Shown here: positions 7,001 to 14,102 of the stretch, piece after piece
How the letters are laid out: every line of letters begins with the position of its first letter
How positions within the stretch are numbered: the first letter of the stretch is position 1
NCBI GenBank assembly: GCA_021739625.1
Contig: JAIPBJ010000018.1
Span: 1 to 39,503 of the forward strand
Reading direction: 5' to 3'
DNA: 39,503 nucleotides
Source: Flavobacteriales bacterium
GTDB taxonomy: Bacteria > Bacteroidota > Bacteroidia > UBA10329
Made by a program: the position numbers and the translations under genes
Notes under the pieces: model-generated
Told to the model about the DNA's origin: nothing
Database searches by the model: none
The model's input: only the letters and a program-made list of their open reading frames with translations

Positions 7001-9942
7001 GGGGGCCACCACTCACAGGGGGCGGATATTACCAGACCGTGAGCGACACAGGCACCTACACGGTTTCGGCCACGCTCTGCGGATTCACGGAGACTGTGAG
7101 TGTGACCATCACAGAGTTCAACCTGCCAGTGCAGGCCATCATTGTGGGTCAGGATTCGGTCTGCCATGGCGAGACCATATTGCTCACTGTCATTCCGGCC
7201 TATCCGTTCATGGAATGGTCGGACGGCTCGCAGTCGCAATATCTACAAGTGGATCAAGGCGGCAACTATTCGGTGTCCATCATGGACGACAGCGGCTGCG
7301 AGGCGGTTTCTAACGTGGTGACGCCCTACTTCAGACCCGCATTGCCCGTGCCTGCCGGGCTTGACACCACCGTGTGCCATGGCGACACGCTCGTGCTGCC
7401 TGCAGAGACGCAGAACGGACTGCATCTGCTCTGGTCGCCCACCACCACACAGCCCCTCTGGTCAACGGTCTCAGATTCCATTCTCATTGGGCCTGTCACA
7501 CAGCAGGGCAGCAGTGCCATTGCGTTCACCGACAGCGTTTGCAACAGCGGGGCCGCATTCATCAACTATGCTCCTGTAGTTGCTTCGGGCCCGCCTGCGA
7601 TAGCTGGTGACAACATCCTCTGTTTGGGCGACACGCTGAATCTGTTCGTTACAGACACAGGCGGAGCGATCATCAATTGGACATTTCCAGATGGCGAAAC
7701 GCACGTGGGAAGCTCCATCAATATGCCGGTTCCTCTCGAAGGAGAATATATCCTGAGCATCGACCCCCTGGTGTGTTCCGTGGTGGACAGCACGTTCGCT
7801 GTGGTGGTGAATGTGCCGATGGAGATTCCGGTGCTGACCTCGTCCCTCCATTTCTGCATCACAGATTCGGTGATACTTTCGGTGGAGAACGTTACTGATG
7901 CAGTCTGGCATCCCATGGGATCGGAAGGGAACAGTTTCCATATTCAGGAGGAAGGACTCTCGGAGATTTTCGTCACTGGGATCGACACGAACGGATGCAG
8001 CGTCACCACTGATACTGTGATGGTCACGGGGCATGCCCCACCGTTGGCACCGATGGTTTCCGACACGATTTTCTGCCAATGGCAGGAGGTGCTCATTCCC
8101 TTCGAACAAACGGGCGTTTCGCACAGTTGGCAGTTCGAAGGCGACAGTGTTTCCACAGATTCTGACACGCTGTTCATTGCAGCCATCGACAGCGGTGGAT
8201 GGGTGATAGTGACCCCATTCGACAGTCTCTGCATCGGAATGCCTGATTCGTTCCATATCACCGTGATCCCGTTTCCATCTCTGGAAGGTATTGACGACAG
8301 TCTGCTGGTCTGCTATCATGGCCCGTTGGTGCTCGGTGTGGTCGGCACTGGGGAGGCCACTGTGGAATGGACACTGCCCGATGGTCTGGCTGTAATGTCT
8401 GATTCTCTGTTGATGGACATTCCGCAGGAAGGCATTCACGTCATTTCTGCTGCGAATGGCGCGTGCAGCGTCACAGATACGTTCTTGGTGACGATAGTGC
8501 CGCAATTGCCCGTGGAGGTGACTGCCGATGTCCCGCTCTTTCTCTGCCCAAACACTTCTTTGGAGCTATCAGGGCCGGATGGATTCTCTAGTTATCACTG
8601 GATGCCCGACAGCGTTGCGGGCGCGCTGTTGACTGTTTCGGAGGAAGGCCAGTATCTGTTGCTTGCCTTGGATTCAGTGGGCTGTGTACATCTGTCAGAC
8701 ACGGTATTGGTGACCGCTGTCCCGGCTCCGATGCTGCCTGTGGGCCTCAGCGACACGCTGGTGTGCGAGGGTATGGGACTCACGTTTTCCACCGACAGTA
8801 TATCCGTGCTCCACCACTGGACGGTTGACGGCACTTTGGCAGGAAACACCCCTGTGCTGGAGGTGGAAGCGTTGATGCAGGAAACACTTGTCTCCCTGAG
8901 CGTGAGCGATACTGTGACGGGTTGCATGTCAGATACGCTGGAGATCACTGTGGGCATCATCACTTTGCCTGAAACGCCTGCCGTCATCATCAGCAGCCCG
9001 ATCTGCGAGGGAGACATGGCCATGCTCGAAGCCACAGAATATCCTGAGACCGACTATCTGTGGATTGGCCCGTTCGGAGAGGTGGGCGAAGGCGCATCTG
9101 TTGCATTCGGCCCTGTGGGTACCGTTGATGCGGGCAGCTACATACTTCAGTACTCCGTGCTGCATTGCTCCGCAGAAACAGCCCCAGTGCTGCTGGAGGT
9201 CATCGAACGGCCAGATGCACCTTCCATCGTGGGAAAATCAGTCATCTGTGAAGGCGACACGCTGCGTCTCGTATTGCAGCATTTTCAGGAGGTAGAACTC
9301 TTCTGGACAGACCCTCTGCCCGGTGCCGAGCATGCTCCCGAATTGGAAATACCTGACATTCAGCTGTGGCAGGGCGGTCAGTTCGGAGCTTATGCATCGA
9401 ATGAGGGTTGCTTGGGCGATACCACCTGGACAGAGGTCAATGTATCTGCACCACCGCTGCTCGACCTTGGTGTTGACAGCACCATCTGTGACGATGCGCC
9501 TTTGCTGCTGGAGGTTGATGAGGACATTTTCAGTGCGGTGGGGTGGTCAACGGGCGAGCAGACCTACCAGATACTGATCGTGGAATCGGGCGCGTATCAC
9601 GTCACTGCGTGGACGGACGGGGGCTGTGTGCTTTCAGACAGCCTTGCGGTTGACGTCATCGACTGCGATCCGATGGAGGCCACGGTGTTCACGCCCAACG
9701 GTGACGGGGTGAACGACTCCTTCACGCTCTATACCCGAGGCGTGGTCGAGCAACTGGTGACCATATACAACCGCTGGGGGCATGTGGTGTCGGTTCTCAG
9801 GACAGTGGATGACAGTTGGGACGGCACGCATCACCTCACCCTCCAGCTGGAACCGGCCGGAACCTACTATTATGTGGGCGAGGTGACCCTGATGAGCGGG
9901 ACCATCGCGCAGAAGAAGAACTGGTTGCAGCTGATGAGGTAA
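4045..9942 (+). CDS. Giant T9SS-secreted surface protein with propeller-like and Ig/PKD-like repeats
   Basis: 1965 residues. The ATG at 4045 gives a clean signal peptide (MKLKYTIAILLATGLQVQAQ); an upstream in-frame ATG does not. Residues about 25-440 hold SBBP-like beta-propeller repeats recognisable by DLYITGYF, NIVTTGSFKG, TIFVAGQFSD and KIYMTGDFLG, each about 55-60 residues apart. From about 530 to 1870 there are some 17 Ig/PKD-like modules, each opening with a Cys such as ICPGDTVVL, VCHGDTLVL, LCLGDTLNL or ICEGDTLRL and a Trp about 15 residues later. The last 85 residues, starting VFTPNGDGVNDSF with IYNRWGHVV and PAGTYYYVGEV, are the type B (CHU_C-like) T9SS sorting domain. Export through the outer membrane and surface attachment or release are expected; adhesion is likely but unproven. 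No catalytic domain is visible. The gene stands alone. Confidence 0.9.
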   Translation: MKLKYTIAILLATGLQVQAQQRWLNKAGGAGNDEAHDMARDAAGDLYITGYFSFGAQFGDESFTAVGSTDIFVAKVSGSTGEFIWAKAFGGAGADAGISISTVGSGGIAVTGFFEGQATFGSQQVTAMAGSQDIFVLRLDADGNVLWQRTGGGPDSDIPYGIATDLDGNIVTTGSFKGAANFSGQAMVSVIDPILEEPSYDIYILKYGPQGALQWGLQGAAEYEDRGMAIATGQDGTIFVAGQFSDTITFNQTYNNGMFNAGFLLRLAPDGTEQWLTRFGATVCLPRSMTVDNSGKIYMTGDFLGNMAVFGPQTVYASNPYQRKVFLAKFDGDGGADWIRTLGSDNQLSSQKVALDAAGAPYIAGDFKCSFSELAAQHGEGVFYSVGFRDIFTAKFSSDGARLWEHHIGGPRDDRAGGLALREVDRPIVAGGFQAQFNVPYVPQAFQINNEVNEVFNHINPSYLNYCGDPNYARFVSVVSSGQRDVLITEGHNPSRQPYDYFLRSGTQCDRDYLIPQINGGLQTLSVCDSALILLRTRTDRASRIGPIHTYDWSNGLAVDSFWVTASEVLTLQTSRLDGCRVFYDTIDVTVNPPAIPPLVSDDQGINSFAAPDAYPIFKCHPDSVTIWGENMQPDHTYRWVTSFGTFYTDTVHITHTAGMLRIAETSAGCTDTNKVFVSIDDFANFEPVDPHIIVYRPDGVMLTGDTMHVCRLDTFLVRPFDSLQVSGNGFSMPYMHYAWSETPYGLISLLPDISDAYYRNYSVLQSGGVTIQVTIVDGCNVQYPFYDLSRTFYLDMVDWSNDPHVSGPSDICPGDTVVLTATGGQEYYWTGPGVVPPGTGATVEVVLGGEYIVYSSILTEEGCYNLDTAEFSLPERLAPLISMIPFSGIICPYDSVLMTLPAGSGYQWIGPDGEVIGNAQSVYGQVAGPYYGTMNHPTGCALVSDGVELAEYTSPYIVAEPSLSLCEGQTITLEVFANDGSILQWGPPLTGGGYYQTVSDTGTYTVSATLCGFTETVSVTITEFNLPVQAIIVGQDSVCHGETILLTVIPAYPFMEWSDGSQSQYLQVDQGGNYSVSIMDDSGCEAVSNVVTPYFRPALPVPAGLDTTVCHGDTLVLPAETQNGLHLLWSPTTTQPLWSTVSDSILIGPVTQQGSSAIAFTDSVCNSGAAFINYAPVVASGPPAIAGDNILCLGDTLNLFVTDTGGAIINWTFPDGETHVGSSINMPVPLEGEYILSIDPLVCSVVDSTFAVVVNVPMEIPVLTSSLHFCITDSVILSVENVTDAVWHPMGSEGNSFHIQEEGLSEIFVTGIDTNGCSVTTDTVMVTGHAPPLAPMVSDTIFCQWQEVLIPFEQTGVSHSWQFEGDSVSTDSDTLFIAAIDSGGWVIVTPFDSLCIGMPDSFHITVIPFPSLEGIDDSLLVCYHGPLVLGVVGTGEATVEWTLPDGLAVMSDSLLMDIPQEGIHVISAANGACSVTDTFLVTIVPQLPVEVTADVPLFLCPNTSLELSGPDGFSSYHWMPDSVAGALLTVSEEGQYLLLALDSVGCVHLSDTVLVTAVPAPMLPVGLSDTLVCEGMGLTFSTDSISVLHHWTVDGTLAGNTPVLEVEALMQETLVSLSVSDTVTGCMSDTLEITVGIITLPETPAVIISSPICEGDMAMLEATEYPETDYLWIGPFGEVGEGASVAFGPVGTVDAGSYILQYSVLHCSAETAPVLLEVIERPDAPSIVGKSVICEGDTLRLVLQHFQEVELFWTDPLPGAEHAPELEIPDIQLWQGGQFGAYASNEGCLGDTTWTEVNVSAPPLLDLGVDSTICDDAPLLLEVDEDIFSAVGWSTGEQTYQILIVESGAYHVTAWTDGGCVLSDSLAVDVIDCDPMEATVFTPNGDGVNDSFTLYTRGVVEQLVTIYNRWGHVVSVLRTVDDSWDGTHHLTLQLEPAGTYYYVGEVTLMSGTIAQKKNWLQLMR

Positions 9943-10007
9943 GCCATGCCCCGATCTGAGTACTTGCCAATGTGACCAATGTTTCGGTGCGCGCAAAGAC
10001 TACTTCC

Positions 10008-10015
10008 CATCTTTG
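10008..10015 (+). promoter_or_regulatory. Candidate -7 element before the SCO gene
   Basis: CATCTTTG matches TAnnTTTG except for the first base and lies 17 bases before the ATG at 10033. No -33 TTG is seen at the right spacing. It would serve the copper/heme cluster. Confidence 0.35.
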
Positions 10016-10032
10016 CATCCGCAATCAGCGAA

Positions 10033-10695
10033 ATGAAAGGCTACACTTGGATCATATTGACTATGCTGGCCATCTGGGTGGCGGGCATGTTCATCGCCTA
10101 TCGGATATTGAAGCAGGAGGAGCGGTTGCGCATCTATCAGCCTGCGGATGTGAATGCCAAGCTGGTGGACGAGGACATGCAGCGCGTGGGGCGCGACCAC
10201 TGCATAGCACCGTTCAAACTCATTGACCAGCGGGGCGACACGGTGACCAACGCCACCTTTGACGGAAAGATCTATGTGGCCGATTTCTTCTTCACCACCT
10301 GCCCCAGCATCTGCCCCAAAATGACCGCCAACATGGGCGCGGTGGTGGCCCACTACAAGGACGACCCGCGCATCATGTTCCTCTCGCACACCGTGATGCC
10401 GCGCGTGGACAGCGTGCCCGTGCTGGCGGCCTACGGGCAGGAGCACGGGGCCGACCCCGACCGCTGGAAACTCGTGACCGGACCCAAGGAGCACATCTAC
10501 GAACTGGCCCGCAGAAGCTATTTCGCAGTGACCACAGAGGGCGATGGGGGTGAGGCCGATTTCATCCACACCGAAAATTTCATCCTCGTTGACAATAAAG
10601 GCCGCATACGTGGGTTCTATGATGGCACATCGAAGCAGGAGATGGACAGGTTGAAGAAGGATGTGGGGCTGTTGATGAAAGAAGTGTTCCCCTGA
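10033..10695 (+). CDS. SCO1/SenC family copper chaperone-like protein
   Basis: 220 residues from the ATG at 10033 (a start at 9979 would add 18 residues before the membrane anchor). One N-terminal transmembrane anchor (about 3-24) is followed by a thioredoxin-like domain. The SCO copper site is complete: the CxxxC motif in TTCPSICPKM (Cys90, Cys94) and a distal His179 in FIHTENFILVDNKG. SCO proteins deliver copper to the CuA centre of cytochrome oxidase or act as thiol reductases in the periplasm. The next gene downstream, 57 bases away, encodes a diheme peroxidase, followed by an MbnP-like protein, so the copper role here may be tied to that system rather than to oxidase assembly; no oxidase subunit is in the window. 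Confidence 0.92.
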   Translation: MKGYTWIILTMLAIWVAGMFIAYRILKQEERLRIYQPADVNAKLVDEDMQRVGRDHCIAPFKLIDQRGDTVTNATFDGKIYVADFFFTTCPSICPKMTANMGAVVAHYKDDPRIMFLSHTVMPRVDSVPVLAAYGQEHGADPDRWKLVTGPKEHIYELARRSYFAVTTEGDGGEADFIHTENFILVDNKGRIRGFYDGTSKQEMDRLKKDVGLLMKEVFP

Positions 10696-10752
10696 CCCCA
10701 CAAGGGAGAAATCTGTAAGCAACCATTCTATGAACCCCCTGTTCGATAGGAG

Positions 10753-11820
10753 ATGAACATGATGCCCCGAACCATTTCCCGTGCTCTCATTCCTGTTTTC
10801 CTCATGGCCGCAGTGGGCTGCGATACGGGTCCGACCAACACCGACCACATTCCCACGCCCTATGAACTGACCATCCCTCCCGGTCTTCCACCGATGGAGA
10901 TACCGGCCGACAACCCGATGACGGTGGAAGGTGTGGCCCTGGGACGCAGACTGTTCTTCGAGCCCATGCTGTCGGGCGACAACACCATGTCGTGCTCCAC
11001 CTGCCATAGACCGGAGAATGGGTTTTCGGAACCACAGCAGACCAGTGTGGGCATCAACGGTGAGGTGGGCACGCGCAATGCCATGGCCATCATCAACCTG
11101 GGGTGGGTGAGGACGGGGCTGTTCTGGGACGGCCGTGCCGCCACGCTCGAAGCGCAGGCCCTTGGCCCGGTGACAAACCCCATAGAGATGAATTCGAAAT
11201 GGCCCGAGGTGGAGTCGAAGCTCAATGCCCATGCCGACTACCCGCAGCTTTTCAAGGATGCCTTCGGGGTGGACCGCATCGACTCGCTGACGGTGGCCAA
11301 GGCCATCGCTCAGTTCGAGCGCACCCTCATATCTGGAAATTCAAAGTTCGACCGTTGGTACAACCGTCACGAGATCCAACTGAGCGAGCAGGAGATGCGC
11401 GGCTTCGTGATGTACAACACCGAAGTGGCCGACTGCTTTCACTGCCACGGGCTGGGAGGTTTCATCACCGACAATCAGTTTCAGAACAATGGCCTTGACG
11501 AGACCTTTGCCGACATGGGCCGCTATGATGTGACCGGTGAGGAGGGGGACCGCGGCAGATTCCGAACGCCAACGCTGCGCAACATCGAAATGACCGCCCC
11601 CTATATGCACGATGGCCGGTTCTTCACCTTGGAGGAGGTGGTGGACCACTATAGCGACCACGTGAAGATATCGCCCACCATAAGCCCCACCATGGAGCTG
11701 GTGGGATTTGGTGGAGCACAGCTCACACAGCAGCAGAAAGAGGACCTCGTGGCCTTTCTACGTACCTTCACCGACCCGGAATTCCTCAGCAATCCCGATT
11801 TCAGCGATCCGAACCAATGA
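10753..11820 (+). CDS. Diheme cytochrome c peroxidase, MauG/MbnH type, lipoprotein
   Basis: 355 residues. An N-terminal lipobox (AAVGC, Cys23) predicts a membrane-anchored periplasmic lipoprotein. Two heme c sites are present, CSTCH (81-85) and CFHCH (228-232). The inter-heme Trp is kept in the motif FWDGRA (about 124-129). After the conserved APYMHDG (His286), the residue fourteen places on is Tyr300; classical bacterial peroxidases have the axial Met there, while MauG uses Tyr. This supports a MauG/MbnH-like enzyme that builds high-valent hemes and oxidises tryptophan on a partner protein. The partner is probably the MbnP-like protein encoded next, whose start overlaps this stop (ATGA). AGGAG directly before the first ATG is spaced better for an in-frame ATG at 10759, which may be the true start. 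Confidence 0.9.
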   Translation: MNMMPRTISRALIPVFLMAAVGCDTGPTNTDHIPTPYELTIPPGLPPMEIPADNPMTVEGVALGRRLFFEPMLSGDNTMSCSTCHRPENGFSEPQQTSVGINGEVGTRNAMAIINLGWVRTGLFWDGRAATLEAQALGPVTNPIEMNSKWPEVESKLNAHADYPQLFKDAFGVDRIDSLTVAKAIAQFERTLISGNSKFDRWYNRHEIQLSEQEMRGFVMYNTEVADCFHCHGLGGFITDNQFQNNGLDETFADMGRYDVTGEEGDRGRFRTPTLRNIEMTAPYMHDGRFFTLEEVVDHYSDHVKISPTISPTMELVGFGGAQLTQQQKEDLVAFLRTFTDPEFLSNPDFSDPNQ

Positions 11821-12623
11821 CCATGACCCCCATGAGAGACCGCCTCTTCCCATCGGCCCTTTTCGCCCTATTCATCGTGCTTGCCACAGGCTGCGAACGC
11901 AAGGAGGGATGCATGGACCCCTTGGCCATCAACTATGATGCTGAGGTGGAGACGGACAACGGAAGCTGTGTCTATGAGGTGCCGGGGACGTACCTCAACC
12001 TGCGGTTCAACCACAGGCTCGGAGGTGTGGATTTCGGCTATGGCGCGGTGGCCACCAATTGGGAGGGGCGCAAGGTCAAGTTCACCCTGGCGCAGTTCTA
12101 TATGAGCAAGATCAAGCTCGGAACGACCACTTTCGAAGACAGCTATCTGCTGGTGTCGGCACGCAAGGACCTGTTGGGCGTGGGCCACATCGGTGCGGGC
12201 GACCATGCCGGCCTGTCGTTCAATGTGGGGGTCGATTCGGCTGTCAACCACCTCGACCCGGCCACTTGGCCCTTTGACCACACGCTGTCGTCCAACAACA
12301 TCGACCATGCCCACTGGAGCTGGAATCCGGGCTACATCTTCATGAAACTGGAAGGACGGGTTGACACCACCGCTGCCATGGACGGTGATGCGGACGCGGC
12401 CTTCAGCATCCACATAGGGCTTGATGAACTGCTGACCAATGTGGCATTGGCCGGCAATATGAACGTTTCGGGCGACACCGCCATCATCGGCATCAACGTG
12501 GACTGGCTGCGGTTCTTGGACAACGTGGACCTTCGGCTCGAACGTAGCACCGACTCTTTCAACAATCCGGGCCTGGCGGTGGCTGTGAAAGGCAACATCG
12601 CATCGGCCTTCAGTCTCGAATAG
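11817..12623 (+). CDS. MbnP-like copper-binding lipoprotein
   Basis: 268 residues. A signal peptide ends in the lipobox LATGC (Cys26). A short motif GCMDPLAINYD (31-41), common near N-termini of Bacteroidota surface proteins, comes next. The main domain (about 58-268) resembles MbnP: the strand FTLAQFYMSKIKL, the GAGDHAGLSFNVGVD block (127-140) and the signature HAHWSWNPGYIFMKLEG (164-180) with Trp167 and Trp169. Characterised MbnP from methanotrophs binds copper with help of a kynurenine made from Trp by its diheme partner MbnH. Here a MbnH-type gene lies on each side: 4 bases of overlap upstream and 4 bases of gap downstream, so the three form one operon. Which Trp, if any, is modified cannot be read from sequence. 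Confidence 0.85.
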   Translation: MTMTPMRDRLFPSALFALFIVLATGCERKEGCMDPLAINYDAEVETDNGSCVYEVPGTYLNLRFNHRLGGVDFGYGAVATNWEGRKVKFTLAQFYMSKIKLGTTTFEDSYLLVSARKDLLGVGHIGAGDHAGLSFNVGVDSAVNHLDPATWPFDHTLSSNNIDHAHWSWNPGYIFMKLEGRVDTTAAMDGDADAAFSIHIGLDELLTNVALAGNMNVSGDTAIIGINVDWLRFLDNVDLRLERSTDSFNNPGLAVAVKGNIASAFSLE

Positions 12624-12627
12624 CGCT

Positions 12628-13638
12628 TTGCAGCGGACACTGTTCCATCTTGCCCTTTGCGCACTGATGGGCCTTGCGGCCTGCGAAAGAGATGTGGAGC
12701 ATCCTCTTCCGGTGGATGTGCCCGAATGGTTCCCCGAGATGGTCGTGCCTGCGGACAACGCACTGACGGCCGACCGCATCGCCCTCGGCCGCAGACTGTT
12801 CTACGACCCGCTGCTTTCGCGCGACACCTCCATATCTTGCTCCAGTTGCCATGCGCAGGCCATGGCCTTCACAGACGGACGGCAGGTGGGCCTTGGGGTG
12901 GGCGATAGGGCAGGCAAGCGCAATGCGCCCTCGCTCACCAACATCGCATTCGTGCCCGCATTCAATGCCGATGGGGGAATAGGTACGCTCGAATTGCAGG
13001 CGCAGGGCCCCATATTCCTGCACGAGGAGATGGATTTCACCATTGCGGGCTTTCTGGAGCGGATTGCGGGCGATGATACCTACACGGCCATGTTCGGGGC
13101 AGCCTATGGGCGCAGGCCCGATGCGTTCGGCATTTCGCGCGGGCTGGCCGCCTTCGAGCGCACCTTCGTGAGTGGCGGGTCGCGGTTCGACCAATATGAA
13201 TATCAGAGCGTTTCCACAGCGCTGTCTGCGGCCGAGCTGCGGGGCCGCGACCTTTTCTTGGGCAACGTGGCGCAATGTGCCCAATGCCATACCCCTCCGC
13301 TGTTCACCACCTTCGCCTACGAGAACATAGGGCTCTATGCCGTCTATGCCGATTCGGGGCGGGCGCGCATCACCGGCCTTGCGCAGGACAATGGGCGGTT
13401 CAAGGTGCCCACGCTGCGCAACATCGCCCTCACCGCGCCCTATATGCACGATGGCAGCATGGCCACGCTGCGCGATGCGGTGGCGCATTTCAACAATGGG
13501 GGAGTGGGCCATGCCAACCAGAGCGCGCATGTGCGCCCCTTGGGCCTCGCCCCGCAGCAGGTGGACGACCTTGTGGCGTTTCTGCAATCGTTGACGGACG
13601 AGGGGTTTGTGAACGACCCGGAGCTCTCAGAGCCCTGA
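12628..13638 (+). CDS. Second, divergent diheme cytochrome c peroxidase-like lipoprotein
   Basis: 336 residues, starting with TTG four bases after the MbnP stop; no ATG or GTG is available before the signal peptide, whose lipobox is GLAAC (Cys19). Both heme c sites are intact, CSSCH (71-75) and CAQCH (217-221), as is APYMHDG (His274). Two key positions differ from the upstream paralogue: the FWDGRA inter-heme Trp motif is replaced by FNADGG (about 112-117), and the residue fourteen after the APYMHDG His is Phe288 instead of Tyr or Met. Without an axial side chain the second heme may be five-coordinate, and electron transfer between hemes may be altered. It may have a distinct role, such as electron entry, or work as a heterodimer with the first enzyme. 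It is the last gene of the cluster. Confidence 0.85.
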   Translation: MQRTLFHLALCALMGLAACERDVEHPLPVDVPEWFPEMVVPADNALTADRIALGRRLFYDPLLSRDTSISCSSCHAQAMAFTDGRQVGLGVGDRAGKRNAPSLTNIAFVPAFNADGGIGTLELQAQGPIFLHEEMDFTIAGFLERIAGDDTYTAMFGAAYGRRPDAFGISRGLAAFERTFVSGGSRFDQYEYQSVSTALSAAELRGRDLFLGNVAQCAQCHTPPLFTTFAYENIGLYAVYADSGRARITGLAQDNGRFKVPTLRNIALTAPYMHDGSMATLRDAVAHFNNGGVGHANQSAHVRPLGLAPQQVDDLVAFLQSLTDEGFVNDPELSEP

Positions 13639-13745
13639 ACCGGCCATCAGGAACAGCAGGGTATTGCTGACAGGTGCGGCAAGATGCGTGAGTCAGCCAT
13701 GCAGCTCGAAATTGAAGTCTGTCCGGTCGGACGGGTAGGAAAGGT

Positions 13746-14081
13746 TTATCTCAACAGGCCCAAGCTGTCGAGTTCTGCCACTGATATGGTGGGCGGAACA
13801 ATGTTCTTTTTGATCTTATGGACTGTGAAGTTGCCTGCGGCCCGGGCATCCTGTTCTGAATGGAAGCCCTTGGTGCCTTGAATGGCGGGAATGGTAGGCT
13901 GATGGATGTAGAGGGCATCATCGGCATATATGTCATAGCCCCAACCCTTGACAATACTGTCATTCCGGTAGGTGCTCACTTCCAGTCTCATGCTCTGCAT
14001 GGCATGGTCTGCGTTGCGGCTTTCCATGCTGATTAGACATAGTGCCAAAGGCAGGACCAAGAGTGCCGGAAGCGATCTCAT
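13746..14081 (-). CDS. DUF4907 family small secreted protein
   Basis: 111 residues with an N-terminal hydrophobic signal (MRSLPALLVLPLALCLIS). The body matches the pattern I know for DUF4907: GWGYDIYADDALYIHQPTIP, then a GFHSEQDARAAGNFTVHKI segment and the end PPTISVAELDSLGLL. No enzymatic motif is evident and the function of the family is unknown. It starts 21 bases after the kelch gene stop, on the same strand, as the last gene of a three-gene set. DUF4907 genes often accompany kelch-type genes in this phylum, which suggests a shared export or surface role. Confidence 0.8.
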   Translation of the reverse strand: MRSLPALLVLPLALCLISMESRNADHAMQSMRLEVSTYRNDSIVKGWGYDIYADDALYIHQPTIPAIQGTKGFHSEQDARAAGNFTVHKIKKNIVPPTISVAELDSLGLLR

Positions 14082-14102
14082 CTTATCCTCTTGACGGCAT
14101 TT

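Noticed and set aside
7471-8505. Long minus-strand frame inside the giant surface protein
   Set aside because: It lacks any recognisable domain; the plus-strand frame is continuous and modular across the region.
10000-11232. 410-codon minus-strand frame across the SCO and first peroxidase genes
   Set aside because: It is antisense to two genes with intact catalytic motifs; product composition is that of a shadow frame.
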